Shown: positions 21,655 to 32,499 of the stretch, one piece after another
How the letters are laid out: each line of letters opens with the position of its first letter
How positions within the stretch are numbered: position 1 is the stretch's first letter
Assembly: GCF_006542625.1 (NCBI RefSeq)
Contig: NC_044402.1
Span: 106,107,185-106,171,184, forward strand
Direction of reading: 5' to 3'
Length of the DNA stretch: 64,000 nucleotides
Source: Nomascus leucogenys
Taxonomy: Eukaryota; Chordata; Mammalia; Primates; Hylobatidae
Notes under the pieces: model-generated
The model's database searches: none
Told to the model about the DNA's origin: nothing
The model's input: only the letters and a program-made list of their open reading frames with translations
Translations under genes and position numbers: made by a program

Positions 21655-21800
21655 CAACAGTTATTGGGCATTTAATATGCACCAGGCATGATTCTCACAC
21701 ATTAAGAGTATTAACTCACTCCATCAACAGTATTAGCTGAGCATGTTATTATCCCCATTTCTAGAGGATGGAACTTGTATGAACCCAGGCAATGGGCTGC
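21655..21800 (-). mobile_element. MIR fragment
   Basis: 'ACAGTTATTGGGCATTTAATATGCACCAGGCATGATTCTCACAC', then 'GTTATTATCCCCATTTCTAGAGGATGG' and 'GAACCCAGGCAATGGGCTGCAGGGTTCATAGG'. Minus-strand MIR order. Confidence 0.65.
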
Positions 21801-21899
21801 AGGGTTCATAGGTCCTGCTGGCAGCATTGAGCTGCTATATAGCTCCTTTTTATTTTAAAATAATAAACCAGCATTGCTTAAGATTTCCATTACTTGCAG

Positions 21900-22070
21900 C
21901 TGATTTCATTCTTGGCTGACACACTGATATTACCTCATAGGGTCATCAAAAGGATTAAATGAGGAAATACGTGTCTGTGGATGAAGGAAAACAATAACGA
22001 TCAGTTAATAGTGTGTAAAACACCATAAGTTCTCAATAAATAATTGACTTTAATGTTTAACCACTCTAAG
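21900..22070 (+). mobile_element. MIR fragment
   Basis: 'ATATTACCTCATAGGGTCATCAAAAGGATTAAATGAGGAAATACGTG' then 'CACCATAAGTTCTCAATAAATAATTGAC', the 3' half of a plus-strand MIR. Confidence 0.7.
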
Positions 22071-22094
22071 AAGCAACATAATTACATCAATCAT

Positions 22095-22680
22095 GTAGTA
22101 GGCAGAATAATGGCCTCCCCAAAATTTCCTCATCGTAATCCTAGAACCCTGTACATATGTTATGTTACATAGCACAAAGGGCTTGGTAGATGTGATTAAG
22201 GTTAAGGGCCTTGAGATGGGGGATTACTTTGGATTGTCTGGTTGGGCCCACTCTAATCGCATGAGTCCCTAAAGCAGAGAAGCTTTGCTGACTGCAGTGA
22301 GAGAGATTCAATGGCAGATGTTTGGGGAGATGGCAGCATGAGAAAGATTCAGTGCTCTGTTGCTGTTCTGAGCTCTAGGAGGCTACGTGCTACGTGCTGT
22401 AGGCTGCTACGGAGGAGAAGCCCCTAGCAGCAGACAACCAGCGAGGAAATGGAAATCTCAATCCTACAGCCCCATGGAATTGAATTCTGCCAACACCTGA
22501 TTTAGCAAGAAAATGGATTCTCCCCTAGAGCCCATGAAGAGGAACACAGCCTTGCCAGCACCTTGAGTTCATGAGACCCAGGCTGGACTTCTGACCTACA
22601 GAACTGTCAGATAATCAATTTGTGTTGTTTAAGCCATTGTTTGTGGTCATTTGTTACAGCAGCAATAAAAAACTGATACA
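22095..22680 (+). mobile_element. MaLR LTR (MLT1 type)
   Basis: The plus-strand LTR opens 'TGTAGTAGGCAGAATAATGGCC', carries 'GATGTGATTAAGGTTAAGGGCCTTGAGATGG', and ends 'TTTGTTACAGCAGCAATAAAAAACTGATACA'. The length (~585 bp) is on the long side, and the middle has a repeated CTACGTGCT/CTACGTGCT stretch at about 22383-22400. Confidence 0.83.
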
Positions 22681-23392
22681 AGTAATAACGGGATTTCAGA
22701 CGTAGTCCAGAGAGTTAGCCTAGGGGCTTTAAAGATGAAACTGAGTAGCTGCATATGAAAGTCACCAAGAGTCCCACCCTCTCGTGGAATCATGAAGATG
22801 TTCAGTGCCTCATTTTCTCGCCCTATGGTGTAATCTTCTTCTGGTGTAGTATGCAGGGTTCACCTGGTAAGCGACTCAAGGGGCACCATTCACATAGCCT
22901 CAGGGGTGCCATTCATGAAGAATAGAATGTGAACAGTGCCCCCAACAGTTGTGCAATGCAAAGCCTGCTAGTCAGAGGGGTCATGTAGGATCATAGCGAG
23001 AATATTGGCTGGAGCTTGGAGAGTCAGGGATAAGCGGGGCAAATGCCTGCATCGGTATTGTACAGCCAGCCTCTCTGAAAAGCACCTGGCTTTCAGTCCA
23101 GTGATTTTGGTATTTGATAATGAGTGCAAAATGCCATTCTAATGTCAAAAACTCCATTTAAAAAGAGAACAAAAAGGAAAGCTTCGTAGGTTTCCCTCTC
23201 TCAGCTGAACCTCGACAGTCAGATAAGCTGGGTCAATGCAGACTTTGTGTGGCCCAGTTACTCTCTCTATCAAGACTAATGAGGAGCACACTCTTTTTCT
23301 GCAAGCCAGTCCGGTTTAAATCCAAAGGTTAAATTGAGGACAAAGTTGACTCTTAGGCGACAAGGGTCTGTATTTTGAATCAAAATTTGGTG
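22681..23392. other. unique intergenic sequence
   Basis: No repeat family recognised. A near repetition of 'GGGGCACCATTCACATAGCCTC' and 'AGGGGTGCCATTCATGAAG' lies at 22878-22920. No coding evidence. Confidence 0.45.
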
Positions 23393-23403
23393 AAAGAAAT
23401 ATT

Positions 23404-23708
23404 GCGGGGTGCGGTGGCTCACGCCTGTAATCCCAGCACTTTGGGAGGCTGAGGCGGGCGGATCATGAGGTCAGGAGATCGAGACCATCCTGGCTAATAC
23501 GGTGAAACCCCGTCTCTACTAAAAATACAAAAAATTAGCCGGGCGAGGTGGTGGGCGCCTGTAGTCCCAGCTACGCGGGAGGCTGAGGTGGGAGAATGGC
23601 GTGAACCCCGCAGGGCGGAGCCTGCAGTTAGCCAAGATCGCCCCACTGCACTCCAGCCCCCATGGGTGAAAAGCGAGACTCCTTCTCAAAAAAAAAAAAA
23701 AAAAAAAA
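23404..23708 (+). mobile_element. AluY
   Basis: A young-type Alu. It has 'GATCATGAGGTCAGGAGATCGAGACCATCCTGGCTAA', 'ACGGTGAAACCCCGTCTCTAC', 'GAATGGCGTGAACCC' and many intact CpGs. A perfect 11-bp duplication AAAGAAATATT flanks it (23393-23403 and 23709-23719) next to a long uninterrupted A tail. These features date the window to catarrhine primates. Confidence 0.96.
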
Positions 23709-23719
23709 AAAGAAATATT

Positions 23720-24862
23720 CTAGATCTTGAGAAACACCTGTCCATTTTTAATATTCTTCCTGGGGAAGGTGTATTCTCCTAATTAGAGATTTAGCAATGC
23801 ACTGAAGCCCACTACCTACAGAGATCCAGATTACAGGGCTGGTTTGTCAAACACAGTTACATCTGCTGACAAGAAACCAGTTATGTAAAGATGTGAGAAA
23901 TGGAAATTCTGCACCAATTTTCCAGAACAAAATCTGCTTCTAAAAAGGTGTAACTTCATGCACAATATGCTTCACCATTTGAATAACAAAATAAGATATG
24001 CAAAAAAAAAAGACTTCTCAAAGAGAGGCTGCATTCAGGTTGCAGTGAGTACAAGCGATATCATGAATGTTTCTGACGGTATATTTAAAATGTTTTGTGA
24101 GAAAATAATGCGTTTTAGAAATGGAGTGAGATAATGCCAGAGACTTTGCTTTAGAGGCGATCAGAGAAGTTTCCAGGCAGGTTTTTCTGTTTCTTATAGA
24201 TTCCTGGAAGTAGTGGCAAAAGCCGCGATTAAAATTCATTAGATGAAAAGTAAACTTATATTACAATTGATGACATTCTCCTCTAAATGGTTAGCCCTAT
24301 TAGGGAGACACCTATTGTCTGCCAAACTCTTATCTATGCTGTCTACCTCTCTCTAAACAGTTCTCTTGCATTTTAATCTAGGGAATGTTCCTTCCACGTT
24401 AAATTTCGTTCATGCCCCACAAGTCACACAGGGCATTCCATGAGCTATGCTGAGATGCTTCTCAACTTTTCAAAACAGGATGCTGAGGTTGCAAGGAAAT
24501 TCTTCTGTTCCAAGCTTCAAGTTTAGAAAAATTACTTAAAGATGACAGGAAAAGGATTTCTATGTGCCCACTTACTGAGACAATTCATTCAGCTGGAAAG
24601 AATCCCTGCGAGCTTTCCTTAGAGACCATGGAAGGGCCAACTGCAAACCTTCTCTTTGGCTTCGAGGCAATTTAAGAACAGCAGAGGTTGTGGTGAATTT
24701 CTGTCTCTGCAAAGGAAGCAGAAACAAGAGATTCACCACTGTGCTGTTCACATGCTGTTCTCACAGTCAGGCCTCTTCCTGTCATACCTTCCCTTAGATT
24801 AGATTGGGAGGAGAATAGAAAGTGGCCAGACTTCATCTTATCAAGGCAGTGGCCCCTTCTGC
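23720..24862. other. 1.1 kb unique intergenic sequence
   Basis: No interspersed repeat recognised. The frame at 24018-24239 on the minus strand has no supporting feature. Confidence 0.5.
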
Positions 24863-25283
24863 TACGGATGGAATGTCTGTGCCTCCACCAGTTTCTGTGT
24901 TGAAGCCCTAACCCCCAGTGTGATGGTAGTTGGAGGTGGAGCCTTTGGGAGGTGATTAAGTTTAGGTGAGATCATAAGCATGGGATCTCCATGATAGGGT
25001 TAGTGTCTTCATGAAAAAAGAAATATCAGAACACACACACATACTCACTCTCTCTCTCTCTCCCTCCCCATCCCTCCTCCTCCCCCCCCCCCCCCCTTTA
25101 CCAAATGAGGACACAGTGAGATGGTGGGCATCTGTAAGCCAGGAAGAGGACCCTCGCCAGGAACTTGACCTGCCAACACCCTGATCTTAAACTTCTCAGC
25201 CTCCAGAACTAAGAGAAGGAACTATCCATTGTGTGTCACCCAGTCTGTGGCATTTTGTGATAGCAGCCCAAGCTGACTAAGAC
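24863..25283 (+). mobile_element. MaLR LTR (MST/MLT1A type) with internal microsatellite
   Basis: The plus-strand LTR has 'TTGAAGCCCTAACCCCCAGTGTGATGGTAGTTGGAGGTGG', 'GAGGACACAGTGAGATGG', 'CTCAGCCTCCAGAACTAAGAG' and 'GTGATAGCAGCCCAAGCTGACTAAGACA'. A CA/CT/C microsatellite has grown in the middle. Confidence 0.85.
25031..25096 (+). repeat. compound (CA)n(CT)n(C)15 microsatellite
   Basis: A short CA run, then a CT run, CCCTCC repeats and an uninterrupted run of 15 C at about 25082-25096. It lies inside a MaLR LTR. Such a C-run is prone to slippage and sequencing error. Confidence 0.9.
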
Positions 25284-25459
25284 ACCCCCTCATCCATAAA
25301 ATGTGGCATGACCGTTTCTTATTTAGGAATTACCCCATCTGTGGTCATTTCTTTTGAATGCTCATGCTATGACAATCTGTAAAGTGTTGGAGGGTGTTTC
25401 ACAGTTTGGCAAACCAAAATTCTGTGGGTCAGAATTTTTCTCCAAAACATAGAGCTGAC

Positions 25460-25477
25460 TCACACACACACACACAA
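25460..25477 (+). repeat. short (CA)n
   Basis: About nine CA units in unique sequence. Confidence 0.85.
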
Positions 25478-25734
25478 TGCATCATTCAGCTTGGTGAGCC
25501 CTAAACTAACCTGTTCTCCTTATGGAAAAGCCAATTTCAGGCCATCCCAAGATGAGCTAGGTGATGCCAAGCTTGTCCTCTCTCCACCCAGGGCTGCAGG
25601 CCAGGAAACAGAACAGAAAGACTCCTCTCACCTTCACCGTCTGGCTTCTCCCCTCTCCATAGTGGCTGAAAGAAAACTCTGTCACCTCAGCAGGCACCAG
25701 TAGGCAGAGCAAGACTGCCCTTCTCGTCTCGTCA

Positions 25735-25920
25735 GGCAAGGCTGGGTTGGAATCCTTGCACTACCACCAACTAGTTGTGTGAACTTGAGTGAATTATTGA
25801 AACTCTCTGAGACACAGTGTCCTCATTTACGAGGTGGTGGTACTAATTCCTGCCTCGCAGGCTGCTTAGGAAGATGAGTGAGATACCTGTGTAAACACAC
25901 CCCGCACAGCACCCAGCCAG
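25735..25920 (+). mobile_element. MIR SINE
   Basis: Plus-strand MIR: 'CTGGGTTGGAATCCTTGCACTACCACCAACTAGTTGTGTGAACTTG', 'ACACAGTGTCCTCATTTACGAGG', 'CTGCCTCGCAGGCTGCTTAGG', 'GCACAGCACCCAGCC'. Nearly full length. Confidence 0.8.
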
Positions 25921-27265
25921 GTTCCTTCGCTCTGCCCCTTCCTCCCAGCCTCTCTCCATAATGAATTAGCAACTCCCAGAGGTAGGTGTGTCATCTCCTC
26001 TGGCATCACCAAAGTTCACTCTTCCCCAAGCTCCATCTGAGTGGGTCAGACTTAGAGGCTGTGTTTCAGGAGTTCATGGTGGCAGATCTAGAAAGCTTCA
26101 GGAGCCAGCCTACCCTGAGGGAGAACCTAAGATTGCCTGATGGGAGGACTAATGGTCTCCAATGTCCCAAGATTTAGCTCTGGGGAAAGTGATATGAACC
26201 CATAGTAAACTAAAAGGAACGAAAGTTGATCAAACCAACCAACAACAACAACAAAACCCCAGAAGCTTGTTTTTTTCTATCTTCAGAAAACAGGAAGGTG
26301 AATATGGGTGAATCATTCCTGCAAATCAGAGCTTAAAGAGAGTATTTTGTTTTCTCCCCACTGAGGCTGTTGAGAAGTTTGGGCCCTTGGTGTCAGCTTC
26401 AACTAGAAATGAACTTGACTTATAATCTATTCATAACCCAGCTCCAAATCTGTTCCCCTCAGAACTTCTAGCAATAAAAAATAATAATAATTATAATAAG
26501 AAAAACCAGGGAGGGAAGGGCAAAGCAATTGAACTTATTTCATTATCTTGGATTTTATACTTCTTGTTTGCTAGCTTGATAAGGGATGCTACAATCTTTT
26601 ATATCAATCTTTTGTGATATATTTTTTATTGCACTAGATGGTAGGGGAATTGCCCCAAAATTAATAAAGACCATATGCTGAATTTTGATTAGAGATCACT
26701 TTGGAATAATGATTGATCTGGCTTGGGAATGAGAATAGGCATCTTTTTTCCCTTTTTCTTTTTTAATCATATGCCTTTCAGAGTCCCTCTGGTCTCCTTT
26801 CCTTCCCCCACCCTTGCCTTTATGTGCAAAACCAGGATAATGAAAAGGTCTTATAAATCTCTGGTGTATATATTTGTTACCGAAAATTGCATTGTAATCT
26901 GACCTATCAGTCCATCCAATGCTGTCTGGGAACAGTAATAACAGCATTTCATAACTGTGTCTGAATCTATCAGGGCAACTGATATATTATAGGATGAGAT
27001 TGGTCCTCCAAGAATGTGATACGTGGCATTGGCAGGGACCCATTCCTTGAACCTCTAGGGAAAGTGAGAAAATTATTCTGCATGAAGAACAAACTTCCCT
27101 AGTTAGCATAACCTATCTCCAAGCCATGGAAAGTCTCCTGCTTGCTGGCCCAATCCTTCTAGAAGGTTGTTTTCAACATTTGACAATGTTTTTCTTCAAC
27201 AACAAGAATAATTGAAGCCTAGTAACAGCCAAGGTAGCCCGTCTTTGAAAATGCTCCCCTTTATT
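25921..27265. other. 1.3 kb unique intergenic sequence
   Basis: Contains short AT-rich low-complexity pieces (AACAACAAC near 26240; AATAATAATAATTATAATAAG near 26480) but no repeat I can name. The minus-strand frame 26696-26947 is lysine-rich by composition and unsupported. Confidence 0.5.
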
Positions 27266-27267
27266 CC

Positions 27268-27445
27268 CTACTTCAGAGTTGCTCCAGGAGCACATAAAAA
27301 TTACCTGGGAAACTTGTTAAAACTAATGATTCCTGGGCCTGTCTCCAAAGATGCACATTCACTAGGTCTGGAGTTGAGCCAAGGAATCTGCATTTTTAAC
27401 ATGTAGACTAGATGATTCTCATATACATGGTCTAAAGACCACCCA
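27268..27445. mobile_element. hAT-Charlie MITE (MER20/MER5 group)
   Basis: The order 'GCACATAAAAATTACCTGGGAAACTTGTTAAAA', 'GATTCCTGGGCCTGTCTCCAAAG', 'CACTAGGTCTGGAGTTGAGCCAAGGAATCTGCATTTTTAACA' and 'GGTCTAAAGACCAC' is that of a MER20/MER5-type short transposon. Ends are decayed. Confidence 0.75.
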
Positions 27446-27499
27446 TAAAGAGACACTAATGAGAATGTTCAAAATATCTTAGTTGTGTTTAAGATCATT

Positions 27500-27715
27500 G
27501 TCTTTGGAATACAATATCACTAGGTTCAGATCCCAGCTTTGCCATGTGCCAGCTGTATGATCCTGGGCAATTTACTTAGCCACCCTAAGGCTCACGTTTC
27601 CTAACCTAGAGAATGAAGATAATAATACCTATATCTTATGGTTGTTATGAATATTAAATGAAATACTGTATAAACAATGTTTAGCACTGGGCCTCTTAAT
27701 TATAAGCACTCCACA
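27500..27715 (+). mobile_element. MIR SINE
   Basis: Plus-strand MIR: 'TCACTAGGTTCAGATCCCAGCTTTGCCATGTGCCAGCTG', 'GGGCAATTTACTTAGCCACCC', 'GAAGATAATAATACCTATATCTTATGGTTGTTATG', 'TTTAGCACTGGGCCTC'. Almost complete. Confidence 0.85.
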
Positions 27716-28084
27716 TATAGGTATATTCCCAAGGAAAAATGCCTCAAGGAAGAGAGCCATCAAAAAGTTGGGCACTATCTCATTAACCTGGTTCTCTATA
27801 ACAAAAACAATGGACAATGGAAAGAAACTAAGAGGAATATTGGCTTCAACAAGAGGTAGGGATTTGGGAAAAGTGAAAATTAACAAATTATGTGCTAATA
27901 ATGAGAGAATATGAAACGGTTGTAGAGTTGAAAAGTGGCAGAGTAAGCTGAGAGGTGTCCAAATTTCACAGCTATTCTCAGTTGTCCTCTGGATCATTCT
28001 GCTGTGTTAGGTGGAATATAATTTAGTCATTACTTGGAGATGAAGTATGATTTAAGGAGATGTGTATGAATGCCAAGTGGACTG

Positions 28085-28500
28085 TGATAGCTTTCTGATG
28101 TGTCAGCTTGGCTAGGCTACAGCCCCCATTTGTTCAATCAAACACTAATGTAGGTGCTGCTGTGAAGGGATTTGGCCAATGTAATTAAACTCCCTAATCA
28201 GTTGACCTTAAGTTAGAGATTGTCCTGGGGGGCCTCCATTAATCAGTTAGAAGGCTTTCAAGGCCTTCTAACTGATTAAGGGAGCCTGAGGCTTTCCTTG
28301 GAGAAAGAAGAGATTCTTGCTTGTGGACAGTAGCTTCAGCCTGTGCCTGTGGGGTTCTAGGCTGCCCATGAGCTTCCCTTCTTGATGGCCTGCTCTACAG
28401 ACTTTAAACTTGCTTAGCCAGCCCAATTCATGTATATACAATCTATCTATTTAGCTATGTTTCTATCTCCTCCTGACTCTACTTCTCAACAACTGTTTAC
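28085..28500 (+). mobile_element. old LTR- or MER-type repeat, name uncertain
   Basis: 'CTGATGTGTCAGCTTGGCTAGGCTACAGC', 'TTCAATCAAACACTAATG..GTGCTGCTGTGAAGGGATTTGG', 'CAGTTGACCTTAAGTTAGAG' and 'CCTGCTCTACAGACTTTAAACTTGC' match a common primate medium-reiterated repeat I know by sight but cannot name surely. A perfect 17-bp hairpin lies inside it. Confidence 0.65.
28239..28279. repeat. perfect 17-bp inverted repeat with 7-nt loop
   Basis: The left arm 28239-28255 (TTAATCAGTTAGAAGGC) and right arm 28263-28279 are exact reverse complements around the loop TTTCAAG. It lies in the middle of the old repeat at 28085-28500, whose family normally carries this block once in one orientation. Confidence 0.95.
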
Positions 28501-29371
28501 CTGGTCTGTGTGATAGAAAGTAGATTCAGAGTAGAATTAAATTATATGACATATAAATAGGCTCCCTCTGTCTCAGCCCCGCTGCAGCCAATGTCATGCC
28601 CGTTATCTAACAGGAGAGATACTAAATGTGTCTCTGCAGAAGCATAGGGATGATGTTTAGAAGGATGTTCTATCTTCACCTTTAAAGTGGTTAATTTTTA
28701 AAAATAGTCTTATAGAACAACAGCTGGGAATTCTGTGACAAGTACTGAAGAAATAACAGTAGTGCCCTGGATTTTTAACACTGGATCTCAGTAATTCAAA
28801 GAGACTTGCAGATTTTCTCCTAATATAACTCTGGACATATCTCTGTGGGTGAGCTAAGGGCAGGCATCATTAGTCTCATCTTAGAGATAAAGAAACTAAT
28901 GTTAAGAGGAGGGAAGAGCCATCCTCCGGGTGACTCAACAAGTCACCAGGGGAACTGAACAGAGCCTAGGAAGTTAATTCAAAACTCTCAAACCTTGTTT
29001 GTCACCTGGTGTGTGAAAGTAAAGTAAATGTAAAGTTTAAAAAACAAAACAAAAAAAAGTACCTAAGGAAGCAATGTTTAAAAAGAGAGGGTGCTCATGA
29101 ACAATAGATTTTAAAAAGAAAAATGCAAGAGGATCTAATTACCATTGAAGAAATATAGCAGCTTAAAGAGAGTTTTTCAATGCACTGTGGAGTTAAAAAA
29201 CAGTTACCATCTTACTACAATTATGCATCCATTTTTGTTTCTAAAATGCATGGGGAAAATGTCTGAAACAGCATACATCAAAATCGTTGAGTAAATTATA
29301 GGTGAATTTCATCTTGATTTTGCTTCTCTGTCTTTTCTCAATCTCTCTATTTTCTGTATTTTTTTAAGTTT
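28501..29371. other. unique, AT-rich intergenic sequence
   Basis: A weak minus-strand MIR-like pattern may lie at 28860-28980 ('CATCATTAGTCTCATCTTAGAGATAAAGAAACTAATG'). Otherwise I recognise nothing. Confidence 0.45.
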
Positions 29372-29392
29372 TTTTTTTTTTTTTTTTTTTTA
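29369..29392 (+). repeat. poly(T) tract
   Basis: A T run of about 24 nt after TTTTTTTAAG, with no Alu body after it. It is an orphan homopolymer. Confidence 0.85.
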
Positions 29393-29559
29393 ACGTTCTG
29401 CTTTCTTGTGGTGCTTATTACTCTATTGAGATTCAAAGAAAGAACCATGGGACCTGAGAACCTCATACCTCAACTACATCCCTGAGCCCAAGGGTCAGCT
29501 GGCAAGCTTGATAGATGCCAATTGCCAGACTCCCCCCTCTCCCGCCTACCTCCAACCTT

Positions 29560-30110
29560 TTCCGATTGAAGAGATCTGGGAAAAGCCACAGAATCTACAT
29601 TTCTGACAAGTTCCCAAAGTGATTTTTTTTTTTTTTGAGATGGAGTCTTGCTCTGTTGCCCAGGCTGGAGTGCAATGGCACAATCTCGGCTCACTGTAAA
29701 CTCCACGTTCCAGGTTCAAGCCATTCTCCTGCCTCAGCCTCCCGAATAGCTGGGATTACAGGCATGCACCACCATGCCTGGCTAATTTTGCATTTTTAGT
29801 AGAGATGGGGTTTTTCTGTGTTGGTCAGGCTGGTCTTGAGCTCCTGACCTCAGGTGATCCGCCTGCCTCGGCCTCCCAAAGTGCTGGGATTATAGTTGTG
29901 AGCCACCGTGCCCAGCCTTAAATATTTTTGACAGAGATGGGGTTTCACCATGTTGGCCAGGCTGGTCTCGAACTCCTGACCTCAAGTGATCTGCCTGTCT
30001 CAGCCTCCCAAAGTACTGGGATTATAGGCATGAGCCACTGCACCTGGCCCCAAAGTGATTCTTTTGCAGCCAGTCCAAGGGCAGCACTTTGGGAAGCACA
30101 GTGACATGAA
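29560..30110. mobile_element. MER5/MER20-like hAT fragment split by an Alu
   Basis: 'GGAAAAGCCACAGAATCTACATTTCTGACAAGTTCCCAAAGTGATT' on the left and 'CTTTTGCAGCCAGTCC..GGCAGCACTTTGGGAAGCACAG' on the right join into one short hAT element when the Alu block at 29625-30048 is removed. Confidence 0.6.
29625..30048 (-). mobile_element. trimeric Alu: full dimer plus an extra left monomer
   Basis: A 424-bp minus-strand Alu block lies between perfect copies of CCCAAAGTGATT (29613-29624 and 30049-30060). Read on its own strand, it has a left monomer (30048 down to about 29920) ending in an A-rich linker (CAAAAATATTTAA), then a complete Alu dimer (left monomer, linker, right monomer, A tail). No right monomer follows the first left monomer, so one Alu simply inserting into another does not explain it. 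Confidence 0.9.
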
Positions 30111-32335
30111 CCACTCCTTATTGAGGAGAAAGCTCCCCAGTGTACTGGCTATTATGGTAAGTGTGGGAAAACTGAGTGTCACCCTCTTATGCCTCCAGAT
30201 CACGAAAAGCATTTTTAACTCTTCTGCCTCACTTCTGCATCTCTACATTTGTGCCAAGCACATTTGCTACCCAAAATACAACCACAACCAGCAGCAGCAA
30301 TATTACCTGGGAGCTAGACATGCAGACTCTCAGATCCCACCCCAGACTGACTGGGTGACAACCTACACTCTAATAGGATTCAGAAGCACTAGACTGGAAG
30401 ACCTGCAGGCACCAGAAACAACCAGAAAGCAATCCCCCGTTACACACTCCCCAGACAGCCCCCTCTCAGGATGCCCCGTGGACAGATTCTCAATGGGCAC
30501 CTTCAGTGCTCTTTGACCACCAATGGCAAGTCTGCAGGAGCCTATCCCTTGCTCTGGGGTTTGAGGGCCAGGTCTAGGACATCCTTCCTGTGTGGGAGAT
30601 GTCTGTTGTCTTTTTCTCAGGACAGCCGACTTCCTCCAGTGACCTCCCTTACCCAGGGACCCAGGGCCAAAGAACACCTTTCAAAGCACTGCCCTGTGAC
30701 TGAGCAGAGGGTGGGCTCAGCCCATTCATTTCCCAAGCCCCTCCCTTTCTCCTACATCCTGAAAAAATTCAGACCGTTTAAGTCATCCTTATCACCATGT
30801 TAATAAATGTGGCAGTGTGACGGCCTAAACACAGGAAAAGACCAAGACAAAAAGGAAAAACAAAAACCAACAAAACACACACACACACACACCCATCAAT
30901 CTTTGCAAAGCCGGATATTTCTTTTTCTTGCCTAGCAGGATACAGCATCTTTGGCATATTTTTCCCTCCTATTTTTGCTCCTTTTTCTTTTCCTTTTTAA
31001 ATAGACACATTTCAAATGTCAGGGGGTGATAGTGGGGCCAAGTCAAATCAGATTCAGAAGACCAAATAGCTAAAGGGTTTGATCTTTGCAGCTGCTTCTT
31101 CCAGGGAGGCTTGGGGAGACCTCCCAGTGCAGGGACAGCTCCTGATAAGCTCAAGTGGGCATTTATTGTGCTCACTCAGGCTCCCTCTCAGGTTAACCTT
31201 TGTTTGCAGACTTGAACTAAAATGGTTACCAGCTTGAAAGGAAAGCCCTCTCTCCCCTTCTTCCCACTCTTCCCTTCCCCTAGTCCCAGAGGGGAGGAAA
31301 AAGAAACAAGGCAGAGGTTAAGTGAGGGAGACAATAAAGAAGGAGGGAGCTCTTATCTAAAATCTGACTTTGATTTTAGTGACTGACATTGAGTGGCAGG
31401 TCTGTCGCCAGTTTTTGTTTTTTACACCTTCCTCCAAAAATCCCAAGAGAGAGACTCAGCCAAGTTGGTCCCCACCTTTCCAAGTCAGCCTAATGGAAAT
31501 TAGACTGCACACATCTCCCTGCCCCCCAGAGGGGCCAAGGCTAATCGGGTATCCTCTCCGAGGAGCTGAGTGTCCAGGGACATCCCATATTTTAACCGAG
31601 TAATTCAGACTTACTTGCCTAATGCCTTACTGAAACTTGTCATCACAGCAGCCAAGTAAAAATTATATCTGCATGCCGTGTGGAGCAATAAATCCTGGGG
31701 CTGTATTCTCAGTCATTCCATATTTCAAGGCAGGGAAGCTTATTTCCACAGGCTGTTAATAACAAAAGTGACTGTATAGGAAGGAGAAAGTTTGTGTCTA
31801 ACCTTGGTCCCCTTAGAGATCCGTCCTGGATTCAGGACAGCGTTTGAGGCACAGTGCCTCACAGTGCCATCCCACAGTGGGATTCACAGCTGCCGTAGGA
31901 CTGTACTCCACCAGAATCCCCAAGAAAATGGGCTTGTGTGTCCCTGACTGAACATAAACAGGAGGTGCCTGTTTGTTTGCTATGAGAAGATGCACGGCCC
32001 TCCAGTTTTCAAGTAACTATGGGAATCATCTAGCCTGATGGCAAAGTGGGCTTGCGGTAGACACTGGAGGAAGGGGAGAAGAGAGAACAACCAGGCTAGA
32101 GGGTTTAAAAAAAGAGATGCGGGTGGGATCTGAGGAAAAGGCTGAGACTGGGTAGAGCAGTGAGTAGCCTCAGGTGAATCAGTCCAGAAAAACGTGGAGC
32201 GTAACTCAAGCCAGCCTTTCCCAGGTCCCAGACGGAAACCCAGAGGTGCTCGCCCACACAGAACTCTATTCCAGTACTATTTGCTCTCCTCTCCTCTCTC
32301 TCAGTAGTCTCTACTCTCCTACAGTAAAAGGTCTC
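30111..32335. other. 2.2 kb mostly unique intergenic sequence
   Basis: Only a (CA)n run at 30876-30893 and purine/pyrimidine-biased patches stand out. Overlapping frames around 30055-30803 on both strands conflict and have no family resemblance. The part at 31600-31790 is repeat-free and AT-rich and is listed as a possible regulatory element in the findings. Confidence 0.5.
30876..30893 (+). repeat. short (CA)n
   Basis: Eight to nine CA units after an A-rich stretch. Confidence 0.85.
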
Positions 32336-32339
32336 TCCT

Positions 32340-32490
32340 CTCCATCAGTAAACACCTACTCATTCTTCAAGATGCTCATCAAATTTTACTACCTCTTTAA
32401 AACCTTCCTCATGTCTCCCATACAAGCTTGTTGTTTCTCCTCTGTGTTTCCAAAGCCTTTTGTTAAACTCAGAGCACACATCACTCCCTA
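32340..32490 (+). mobile_element. L2-like LINE fragment
   Basis: 'CACCTACTCATTCTTCAAGATGCTCATCAAATTTTACTACCTC..AAAACCTTCCTC' follows the plus-strand L2 tail pattern, diverged. Confidence 0.55.
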
Positions 32491-32499
32491 GGGAGGCAG

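Noticed and set aside
30055..30803. Frames of 104-153 codons on both strands
   Set aside because: They begin at the edge of an Alu and hAT fragment and show no recognisable protein family.
31845..31861. Short palindrome TGAGGCAC-A-GTGCCTCA
   Set aside because: Eight-base arms are short enough to occur by chance in 64 kb, and no associated feature is visible.
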